Origin: Luteimonas mephitis DSM 12574
Lineage (GTDB): Bacteria > Pseudomonadota > Gammaproteobacteria > Xanthomonadales > Xanthomonadaceae
Direction: 5' to 3'
DNA length: 64,000 bases
Assembly: GCF_000422305.1 (NCBI RefSeq)
Contig: NZ_AULN01000014.1
Span: 248,001-312,000, forward strand
Below, in pieces: positions 57,781-64,000 of this stretch; positions within the stretch are counted from its first letter, which is position 1, and each line of letters starts with the position of its first letter. A model generated the notes under the pieces. That model ran no database searches. It saw only the letters and a list, made by a program, of their open reading frames with translations, and was not told the DNA's origin. The translations under genes were made by a program, and so were the position numbers.

Positions 57781-58806
57781 TCAGGCGAACCGCGATTTCG
57801 GCAGCCCCAGCCATTCGAGCGCGGTGCCGTGGAACAGGCGGGCCTTGCCGGCCTCGTCGAGATCCATCGCGTCGATGCCGGCGCCCGGGGTCTGCTCGCC
57901 GAGCGGGAACGGGTAGTCGGTGCCGAGCATCACCCGGTCCGTGCCGCAGGTGTCGAGCAGGTACTGCAGCGCGCGCGAATCGGCGACCCACGAGTCGAAG
58001 TACAGGCGTTCGAGGTACTCGCGCGGATTGCGCGGGTTGTCGGTGGCGACCAGGTCCGGGCGCATGTTGAACCCGTGCTCGATTCGGCCGATGGTGTAGG
58101 GGAAACTGCCGCCGCCGTGGGCGAGGCAGACCTTGAGCTTCGGCAACCGCTCCAGCACGCCGCCGAACACCAGGCAGCAGGCCGCGCGCGACTGCTCGGC
58201 CGGCATCCCGACCAGCCACGGCAGCCAGTACTTGGGCATCGACTCGGTGCCCATCATGTCCCAGGGATGCACGAGGATCGCGGCGCCAAGGTCGGCGGCG
58301 GCCTCGAAGAACGGGAACAGCTCCGGCGCATCGAGGTTCCAGTGCACGCCATCGGCAAGCTGGATGTGCGAACCGATCTGCACGCCCTGCAGGCCGAGTT
58401 CGTCGATGCAGCGCTCAAGCTCCTGCACCGCCAGCCGCGGCGACTGCAGCGGCACGGTGCCGATGCCGGCGTAATGGCGCGGATGCGCGCGCAGGGTCTC
58501 GGCCATGTGGTCGTTGAGCGCAGCGTGCAGTTCCAGCGCGTGGTGCGGCCTGGCCCAGTAGCTGAACATCACCGGCACGGTGCTGATCACCTGCACCTGG
58601 ACGCCGAAGCGCGCGTACTCGTCGATGCGCTCCTGCGCGTCCCAGGTATTCGACCAGATCTCGCGGAAGAACCTGCCGTCCTTGTAGATGCGATGGCGGC
58701 CGTCGTCGGTGTGGTGGATGACCGGGAAGCGGTCGTCGCCGTACTTCTTCGCCAGGTCCGGCCAGTCACGCGGCAGGTAGTGGGCGTGGATGTCGATCTT
58801 GAGCAT
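57781..58806 (-). CDS. acmsd: 2-Amino-3-carboxymuconate-6-semialdehyde decarboxylase
   Basis: ACMSD removes CO2 from the ring-cleavage product ACMS, giving 2-aminomuconate 6-semialdehyde and so diverting flux away from quinolinate. The 341-residue amidohydrolase has the metal-binding DIHAHYLPRDWPDL, VISTVPVMFSYWA, the His in AAILVHPWDMMG, LVFGGVLERLPKLKVCLAHGGG and the catalytic Asp in VMLGTDYPFPLGEQTPG. ATG 58806 (MLKIDIHAHYLP) lies only 10 bp after the FUSC stop. Presence of this enzyme implies catabolism of tryptophan or 2-aminobenzoate-type compounds rather than only NAD synthesis. Confidence 0.94.
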   Translation of the reverse strand: MLKIDIHAHYLPRDWPDLAKKYGDDRFPVIHHTDDGRHRIYKDGRFFREIWSNTWDAQERIDEYARFGVQVQVISTVPVMFSYWARPHHALELHAALNDHMAETLRAHPRHYAGIGTVPLQSPRLAVQELERCIDELGLQGVQIGSHIQLADGVHWNLDAPELFPFFEAAADLGAAILVHPWDMMGTESMPKYWLPWLVGMPAEQSRAACCLVFGGVLERLPKLKVCLAHGGGSFPYTIGRIEHGFNMRPDLVATDNPRNPREYLERLYFDSWVADSRALQYLLDTCGTDRVMLGTDYPFPLGEQTPGAGIDAMDLDEAGKARLFHGTALEWLGLPKSRFA

Positions 58807-58816
58807 GCCGTGCAGT

Positions 58817-60931
58817 TTACCCGGCCGGCCCGGGGACCGCTTCGGCATCGCGCTTGCGGGCCTGGCGCAGCAGGTGGGCGAGCGTGTCGATGCTGTCGGT
58901 GATGCGGTCGCAGGTATCGGCCAGGGCCATGCCTGCCGGGCTGGCGGCCAGCGTTTCGTCGCGGGCCAGCGCCTTGGCCAGCTGGCGCTCCGCCTGGCGC
59001 GGCGAACGGACCCGCGGTGGGGTACGGCTGCGCAGGGCATCGGCGATCGCCGCGAGCGCATCATCGACCTGGCTGGCGAACGTGGCCAGTTCGGGCAGTC
59101 GGGGCAATGAACCTTCGTCGCGCAGCGCCGCCTCCAGCGACAGCGAGGTGCGGATCAGGCGGTGGGCGTTGGCGAGGAAGGATTCGGACGTGGCCAGTTT
59201 GTCGGCGCGGGTGCGGCCGGGTTCGGCGCGCAGGCGGTCGAACGACGCCAGCACGCGGGTGCGCGCGGCGCGCGCCGCGGTGCGGGTTTCGCGCAGGGCC
59301 TCGATGTCGTTGCCGAGCACCGCGCGGATGTGCGCGCGGTAGCCGTCGACCAGCCGGGCCAGCGCGATGTTGGCGCGCTGGCCTTCCCAGGTCGGCCACA
59401 GCAGGTAGGCGACCAGCGCCAGTGCGCTGCCCAGCGTGGTGCCCAGCACGCGCATGTGGATGGCCTCGCCGGGGGGGATTCCGTCGAAGGCCAGCAGCAG
59501 TACCAGCATGCCGGTGAGCATGGCCACGCCGATGCCGTAGTTGACCGTCGCGAGCATCCGGAACCCGAAACACAGCAGCGTCATCAGCAGCAACGACGGC
59601 AGCACGTCGTCCACCACCAGGTGCACCAGCAGCGAAGTCAGGAGCAGGCCGCCGAACGTGCCTGCCACGCGCAGCAGGCCGAAGCGCAGGGTGCCGCCGA
59701 AGTCGGGCCGCAGCACGATCGCGGCGGTCATCGGGATCCAGGCGCCGTGCGGGATTTCCAGCAGGCGCTCGCAGGCAACCGCGACGCCCAGGCACGCCGC
59801 GCAGCGGATCGCATGGCGCAGTGCCACCGAGGACAGGTCGAGGTTGGCGCGCAGGGTCTGCAGCGGATTGCCGGGGCGCAGCGCCGCCGGCAGCTTCGCA
59901 TCGGCGAGTTCGGCGCGGATCTCGCCGCGGCTGCTGGCCCAGTCGCTGTTGCGCACCAGCGCGCGCAGCTGGCCGGCCAGTCCCTGCGCGCGCATCGCGG
60001 CGATCCGCAGCAGGCGACGGTCGCGGGTGCCGGGCACGGTGTCGACCGCCTGCACCAGCGCGTCGACGCGGCTGCCGAGCGTGGCCACCTCCTGCTCGGC
60101 GCGCAGCGGCTTCTCCGCCGCCCGCATCGCATCGGAGAGGTGGCCGAGGATTGCTTCCGCATTGGCCAGGACGTCGCCGATGCGGGCGACGGCGCCGGGG
60201 TCTTCGACGCGGACGAACAGGTCGCCCAGCGACAGCAGGTCGATGCGCACGCGTTCGCACAGTTCTGCGATGATGCGGAAGGACTGCATCGCCCGGCCGC
60301 GCGAGCGGTATTCGCCGTGCAGGGTCTCGAGCGCGTCCATGGCGGCGATCGAAACCGGCGGCGGCTGCGAGGCGTCCGGGCGGGAGCGTGCGACTTCGGC
60401 CAGCTGCCGCAGCACGGTGGCCAGCGCGAAGCGCTCGGGCCGGTAGCGCTGCAGCGGCCAGGCTGCGACCGCCATCAGCATCTGCAGCACGCCGCCGGCG
60501 AAGATCAGCGCCGCCACGCCCGGTGCGTGCGCGGTGGGCACCTGCATGTCGGCGGTGATGATCAGCACGATCATGCTGGTCATGCCCACGCGCGCGATGA
60601 CCGGCCCGAGCGCCACCAGCAGGCCGCCGAGCAGGCCGGCCAGCGCAGCGGCCAGCACGAACAGCCAGGTGTGCCCGCCGACCAGGATGCCGAGCAGGGC
60701 GGACAGCCCCGCCGCGGCCGCCGACATCAGCATGTGCTGCATGCGCTGCCGGTACGGGCCGGGCTGGTCGGTGAACATGGTATTGATCGCACCGGTGGTC
60801 ATCGCCAACCCGGCGGGAACCTGGTCGATGGCCAGCCCGACCGCAAGCGGCGCAACCACCGCGACGGTGTTGCGCAGCGCGACCCGGAACGGGACGTCGC
60901 GGGGCTTGATGTCGATCAGCGAGCGCAGCAA
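58817..60931 (-). CDS. FUSC-family membrane protein, candidate aromatic-compound exporter
   Basis: The product (about 704 residues from a tentative TTG at 60931) contains two blocks of membrane helices. The first includes LRNTVAVVAPLAVGLAIDQVP, LFVLAAALAGLLGGLLVALG and MTSMIVLIITADMQVPTA; the second starts at about residue 400 with IRCAACLGVAVACERLLEIP, GAWIPMTAAIVLRPDFGGTL and NYGIGVAMLTGMLVLLLAFDG. Soluble alpha-helical domains lie between and after them. This is the FUSC/AaeB/YccS layout. AaeB exports p-hydroxybenzoate, so export of an aromatic intermediate is a reasonable hypothesis. Start is uncertain: no ATG and no good Shine-Dalgarno is seen near the family start. The gene is embedded in the kynurenine operon immediately before acmsd. 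Confidence 0.85.
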   Translation of the reverse strand: MLRSLIDIKPRDVPFRVALRNTVAVVAPLAVGLAIDQVPAGLAMTTGAINTMFTDQPGPYRQRMQHMLMSAAAAGLSALLGILVGGHTWLFVLAAALAGLLGGLLVALGPVIARVGMTSMIVLIITADMQVPTAHAPGVAALIFAGGVLQMLMAVAAWPLQRYRPERFALATVLRQLAEVARSRPDASQPPPVSIAAMDALETLHGEYRSRGRAMQSFRIIAELCERVRIDLLSLGDLFVRVEDPGAVARIGDVLANAEAILGHLSDAMRAAEKPLRAEQEVATLGSRVDALVQAVDTVPGTRDRRLLRIAAMRAQGLAGQLRALVRNSDWASSRGEIRAELADAKLPAALRPGNPLQTLRANLDLSSVALRHAIRCAACLGVAVACERLLEIPHGAWIPMTAAIVLRPDFGGTLRFGLLRVAGTFGGLLLTSLLVHLVVDDVLPSLLLMTLLCFGFRMLATVNYGIGVAMLTGMLVLLLAFDGIPPGEAIHMRVLGTTLGSALALVAYLLWPTWEGQRANIALARLVDGYRAHIRAVLGNDIEALRETRTAARAARTRVLASFDRLRAEPGRTRADKLATSESFLANAHRLIRTSLSLEAALRDEGSLPRLPELATFASQVDDALAAIADALRSRTPPRVRSPRQAERQLAKALARDETLAASPAGMALADTCDRITDSIDTLAHLLRQARKRDAEAVPGPAG

Positions 60932-61259
60932 GGGGCGATTCCCGGCAGGTTTCCGTGCATTCTCCGCGATCCGTCCCGCTGGTGCTGAGGTCGGAGTGGT
61001 TCCGGTTGCGCGACGTGCTGGTGAATGCCGGGTCTTCGACTGATTCTTACGGACGAGCTTGCGTTCGTTGTCTGATGGCGCGCGTCGTCGCGACCTGGCG
61101 GGCCCCGGTGCGCATGCGCCTGAATGCGAAATCAGGGAGGAGGCGTCTGCCGGTCGTCGACGCCGGAGGACATTCGCATCCAGGGGCACTCGCACCCGGC
61201 GCCTGGGAGTTGCAACGCCGTGGCTCGCGCCGGCACACGCGATCCCGCGGGCACGGCGA
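60932..61259. other. Gap inside the kynurenine cluster
   Basis: These 328 bp between haaO and the FUSC gene are the largest gap in the cluster. No credible ORF, RNA gene or clear hairpin is seen. It could hold a second promoter driving FUSC-acmsd-kynU-kmo, but no convincing -10/-35 pair was found. Confidence 0.4.
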
Positions 61260-61790
61260 TCAGGTATCCGGGAATTCGTACTTCGAGGGTGCCGGGTTCA
61301 GGTGCCCGCACTGCTTGCAGGTGCGGTGCTCGCGCGAGGCGTAGAAGCGTTCGAACACCGGCGGGAAGTCCTTCTCGATGTCGTGCAGGAAGAAATATTC
61401 CTCGTACAGCTTGTGGTTGCACTTTTCGCAGAACCACAGCAGGCCGTCGTCCTCGTGCGGCAGGCGCTTGCGCTCGATCACCAGCCCGATCGAGTCGGGC
61501 ATGCGCTGCGGCGAATGCGGCACCCGTGGCGGCAGCAGGAAGATCTCGCCGGCCTTGATCGGGATGTCGCGCGGCTTGTCGTCCTCCTGGATGCGCAGCA
61601 CCATCTCGCCTTCGAGTTGGTAGAACCACTCGGGGCCTTCGTCCCAGTGGTAGTCGGTGCGCGCATTCGGGCCGCCGACCACCATCACGATGAAGTCACC
61701 GGCGTAGATCACCTTGTTGCCGACCGGGGGCTTGAGCAGGTGGCGGTGTTCCTCGATCCAGGCCTGCAGGTTGAGCGGGGCGGGCAGCAT
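61260..61790 (-). CDS. haaO: 3-Hydroxyanthranilate 3,4-dioxygenase
   Basis: HaaO opens the ring of 3-hydroxyanthranilate with O2, producing ACMS. The 176-residue cupin has the Fe(II) ligand region [21 protein letters not shown] (first His, then Glu), the second His in [20 protein letters not shown], and a C-terminal rubredoxin-like metal site with CEKCN and CKQCG pairs, as in bacterial HAO. ATG 61790 starts [19 protein letters not shown]. It begins three bases after the RidA gene ends. Quinolinate for NAD could form spontaneously from the product if ACMSD is limiting. Confidence 0.96.
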   Translation of the reverse strand: MLPAPLNLQAWIEEHRHLLKPPVGNKVIYAGDFIVMVVGGPNARTDYHWDEGPEWFYQLEGEMVLRIQEDDKPRDIPIKAGEIFLLPPRVPHSPQRMPDSIGLVIERKRLPHEDDGLLWFCEKCNHKLYEEYFFLHDIEKDFPPVFERFYASREHRTCKQCGHLNPAPSKYEFPDT

Positions 61791-61793
61791 GGC

Positions 61794-62219
61794 TTACTCC
61801 TTGAATGCAGCGATGCACTTGAGTTCGATCGCGATCGGCGTGGGCAGCGCGTCGATGCCGAGGGTGGTGCGGCAGGGCGCGCTGGCCGGGTCGGGGAAAT
61901 GTTCGGCCCAGACCGCGTTGTAGGCCTTGAAATCACGCGCCATGTCGGTGAGGAAGACGGTCACGTCGACCAGGTCCTCCCAGCGCGAACCGCTGGCTTC
62001 CAGCACCGCGCGCACGTTGGCGAACACCGCGCGCGTCTGCGCCACGATGTCGTGGGAGACGAGGTGCCCTTCGGCATCGTGTTCGTTGCCGGGCACGGCG
62101 TTGGTTGCCGGGTCGCGCGGACCGATGCCCGACATCAGCAGCAGGTTGCCGACGCGGCGCGCATGCGGGTACGCGCCGACCGGCTTCGGTGCGCCACCGG
62201 CGTCGATCGATCCGCTCAC
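61794..62219 (-). CDS. RidA/YjgF-family protein, candidate 2-aminomuconate deaminase
   Basis: The 141-residue protein has the RidA fold with GAYPHARRVGNLLLMSGIGPRD, FANVRAVLEASGSRWEDLVDV and the C-terminal CRTTLGIDALPTPIAIELKCIA, including the conserved Arg. In 2-nitrobenzoate and 3-hydroxyanthranilate catabolic operons, RidA-like AmnD/NbaF hydrolyses 2-aminomuconate to 4-oxalocrotonate and ammonia, and this context makes the same role likely here. It could instead be a generic enamine/imine deaminase. Start is GTG 62219, overlapping the carbonic anhydrase stop (GTGA). Confidence 0.85.
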   Translation of the reverse strand: MSGSIDAGGAPKPVGAYPHARRVGNLLLMSGIGPRDPATNAVPGNEHDAEGHLVSHDIVAQTRAVFANVRAVLEASGSRWEDLVDVTVFLTDMARDFKAYNAVWAEHFPDPASAPCRTTLGIDALPTPIAIELKCIAAFKE

Positions 62220-62884
62220 GGGGCCTCCTCGACCCGGCGCTCGCACAGCAGCGAAAGCGCGCGCGTGTACGCCGGCATCAGCGCGGCGGCGGAATCCACG
62301 TCCATGCCCAGCTCGCGCACGCGGCCGTCGTGCAGGCTGTACACCCACCCGTGCACCGAGAGCTTCTGTCCGCGCGCCCATGCGTCCTGGACCACGGTCG
62401 TCAGGCAGACGTTCTCGGCCTGTTCGATGGCATTGAGCTCGCACAGGCGGTTGGGGCGTTGCTCGGCGGGAAATCCCTCCAGCAGCGCGGCATGCTTCTG
62501 CGCGACGTCGCCGACGTGGCGGATCCAGTTGTCGGACAGGCCGATGCGCAGGCCGTTGAGCGCGGCGTTGACGCCGCCGCAGCCGTAGTGGCCGACGACC
62601 AGGATGTGTTCGACCTTGAGCACGTCGACCGCGAACTGGATCACCGACATGCAGTTCAGGTCGGTGTGCACCATCACGTTGGCGATGTTGCGGTGGACGA
62701 ACACCTCGCCCGGCGCCAGGCCCATGATCTGGTTGGCCGGCACGCGTGAATCGGAGCAGCCGATCCACAGGTACTTGGGCGCCTGCAGCTGTTCGAGCCG
62801 CTCGAAGAACTCCGGGTCTTCCTCGCGGACGTGATCGGCCCATGTGCGGTTGTTGTGGAGCAGTTTTGCCAGTGCTTGTTTCAT
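62216..62884 (-). CDS. Beta-class carbonic anhydrase
   Basis: The enzyme interconverts CO2 and bicarbonate. The 222-residue protein has both zinc-binding signatures, WIGCSDSRVPANQIMGL (Cys, Asp-Arg pair) and HILVVGHYGCGGVNAAL (His, Cys), and is close in length to E. coli Can (220 residues). ATG 62884 overlaps the ALDH stop and its own stop overlaps the RidA start, so it is translationally coupled within the kynurenine operon. That association suggests it handles CO2 released by ACMSD, but it may be the cell's main carbonic anhydrase carried there by chance. Confidence 0.94.
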   Translation of the reverse strand: MKQALAKLLHNNRTWADHVREEDPEFFERLEQLQAPKYLWIGCSDSRVPANQIMGLAPGEVFVHRNIANVMVHTDLNCMSVIQFAVDVLKVEHILVVGHYGCGGVNAALNGLRIGLSDNWIRHVGDVAQKHAALLEGFPAEQRPNRLCELNAIEQAENVCLTTVVQDAWARGQKLSVHGWVYSLHDGRVRELGMDVDSAAALMPAYTRALSLLCERRVEEAP

Positions 62885-64000
62885 GTCAGTGAGATGCCGA
62901 TGTTGCGTGGTTCGGTGAAAAAGCGCATCGCTTCCAGCCCGCCCTCGCGGCCGAGCCCGGACTGGCCCATGCCGCCGAAGGGCGTGCGCAGGTCGCGTAC
63001 CAGCCAGCAGTTGATCCAGACGATGCCGGCCCGGATGCTGGCGGCGAGGCGATGGGCGCGGTTGAGGTCACGGGTCCAGATCGACGCGGCCAGGCCGTAG
63101 TCGCCGGCGTTGGCGAGCGCGAGTGCGTGGGCGTCGTCGTCGAAGGGCTGCAACGTGGCGACCGGGCCGAAGATTTCCTCGCGATTGGTCGCGCAGTCCG
63201 GGCCGAGGCCTTCGATCAACGTGGGTGCCACGAACCAGCCGGGGCGGTCGAGCGCGTTGCCGCCGCACAGCACGCGGCCGCCTTCCTCGCGGGCGCGGGC
63301 GATCCCGGCGACGACCTTGTCGAAATGCGCCTGCGACACCAACGGGCCCATCCGCGCGTCCGGGTCCATCGGGTCGCCGATGCGCAGCGCCAACGCGCGT
63401 TCGACCAGCGCGTCGCGGAACTCGGCGTAGATGCTGCGTTCGACCAGGATGCGCGAGCCGCACAGGCAGATCTGGCCGGAATTCTGGAACGCCGAGCGCA
63501 CGATGGTGTCGAGTTGCGCACGCCAGTCGCTGTCGGCGAACACCAGTGTGGGATTCTTGCCGCCCAGCTCGAGCGACACTTTCTTCAGCATCGGTGCCGC
63601 GACGCCGGCGATGCGGCGGCCGACCGCAGTACTGCCGGTGAACGACACCGCCTTGACCTGCGGATGCGCCACCATCGCCTCGCCGACGCTGGGGCCGAGG
63701 CCGTGCACGATGTTGAGCACGCCCGACGGGAATCCGATGCCCGCGGCGAGTTCGCCAAGCATCGTCGCGGTCATCGGCGTGACCTCCGAGGGCTTGGCGA
63801 CCACGGTGTTGCCGGCGGCCAGCGCCGGCGCGATCTTCCAGGTGAACAGGTACAGCGGCAGGTTCCACGGCGAGATCGTGGCGACCACGCCCAGCGGCTG
63901 CCGCAGGGTGTAGTTCAGCCCGGCTTGGCCGTGGTGCGATTCACTGGCGAACTGGGTGGCGGCGTGCGCGAAGAAGCGCAGGTTCGAGATCGCGCGCGGG
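62881..64000 (-). CDS. Aldehyde dehydrogenase, probable 2-aminomuconate-semialdehyde dehydrogenase, N-terminus outside window
   Basis: The visible 372 residues belong to the ALDH superfamily: [42 protein letters not shown] with the general-base Glu, the catalytic Cys in [17 protein letters not shown], and [14 protein letters not shown]. The two-cysteine ICLC motif is shared with hydroxymuconic- and aminomuconic-semialdehyde dehydrogenases. With ACMSD upstream in the pathway and the RidA deaminase next, oxidation of 2-aminomuconate 6-semialdehyde is the probable reaction. The reading frame is open to the window edge. It is the first visible gene of the operon in transcription order; more genes may precede it. 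Confidence 0.88.
   Translation of the reverse strand, partial: PRAISNLRFFAHAATQFASESHHGQAGLNYTLRQPLGVVATISPWNLPLYLFTWKIAPALAAGNTVVAKPSEVTPMTATMLGELAAGIGFPSGVLNIVHGLGPSVGEAMVAHPQVKAVSFTGSTAVGRRIAGVAAPMLKKVSLELGGKNPTLVFADSDWRAQLDTIVRSAFQNSGQICLCGSRILVERSIYAEFRDALVERALALRIGDPMDPDARMGPLVSQAHFDKVVAGIARAREEGGRVLCGGNALDRPGWFVAPTLIEGLGPDCATNREEIFGPVATLQPFDDDAHALALANAGDYGLAASIWTRDLNRAHRLAASIRAGIVWINCWLVRDLRTPFGGMGQSGLGREGGLEAMRFFTEPRNIGISLT

Overview
This is a high-GC (by eye, well above 60%) chromosomal segment of a gamma-proteobacterium that looks like the Lysobacter/Luteimonas/Xanthomonas group (Lysobacteraceae). The evidence is the smc-zipA-ligA order, a TonB receptor beside LacI-controlled glycosidases, GyrA with Gln at position 83, a bacterial kynurenine pathway, and heptad and palindromic intergenic repeats of the kind seen in this family. 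No tRNA, rRNA, CRISPR array, prophage or intact insertion sequence was seen. Genes are close-packed, and several junctions overlap as ATGA or GTGA.

Layout. 1-2.6 kb: scpB (cut by the window edge) and scpA on the minus strand, then a YciI-like gene and a BolA-like gene. 2.7-21.3 kb: a sugar-utilisation locus. On the plus strand are a LacI-type regulator, a TonB-dependent receptor, a GH144-like lipoprotein glucanase, a binding-protein ABC importer (binding lipoprotein and two permeases) and a large secreted multidomain glycosidase. On the minus strand are GH1 beta-glucosidase, zwf, glk and pgl. The importer ATPase follows on the plus strand. The locus can in principle take an oligosaccharide from outer-membrane uptake through hydrolysis to 6-phosphogluconate. 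Two copies of TGNAANCGNTTNCA, one before the regulator and one between the glucosidase and the ATPase, suggest LacI control. The substrate is not proven; the GH144-like domain points to beta-1,2-glucan. 21.4-25.4 kb: otsB, a GH15 enzyme and otsA, a trehalose module.

25.6-38.2 kb: housekeeping genes smc, zipA, ligA, epmA-like, a DUF3011 protein, mtnA and gyrA. 38.5-46 kb: an alpha-2-macroglobulin lipoprotein and pbpC, a known periplasmic pair. 46.4-54.8 kb: stress and maintenance genes (ferritin-like protein, peroxiredoxin, Hsp20, CbpA-like DnaJ, a CheY-like regulator, an AcuI-like oxidoreductase, 5'-nucleotidase, DUF2939, DUF2461, exonuclease I).

54.9-64 kb: a minus-strand kynurenine / 3-hydroxyanthranilate cluster. 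In transcription order it is a semialdehyde dehydrogenase (cut by the window end), beta-carbonic anhydrase, RidA-type deaminase, 3-hydroxyanthranilate dioxygenase, FUSC membrane protein, ACMS decarboxylase, kynureninase and kynurenine 3-monooxygenase. These cover conversion of kynurenine to 3-hydroxyanthranilate and ring cleavage, then the decarboxylating aminomuconate branch. The embedded carbonic anhydrase and FUSC protein are the least expected members.

Intergenic DNA is unusually structured: a family of 70-110 bp palindromes with GTAGGAGCGGC-type ends, ten-copy heptad repeats, two 88-bp direct repeats, and a REP-like element that supplies a start codon.
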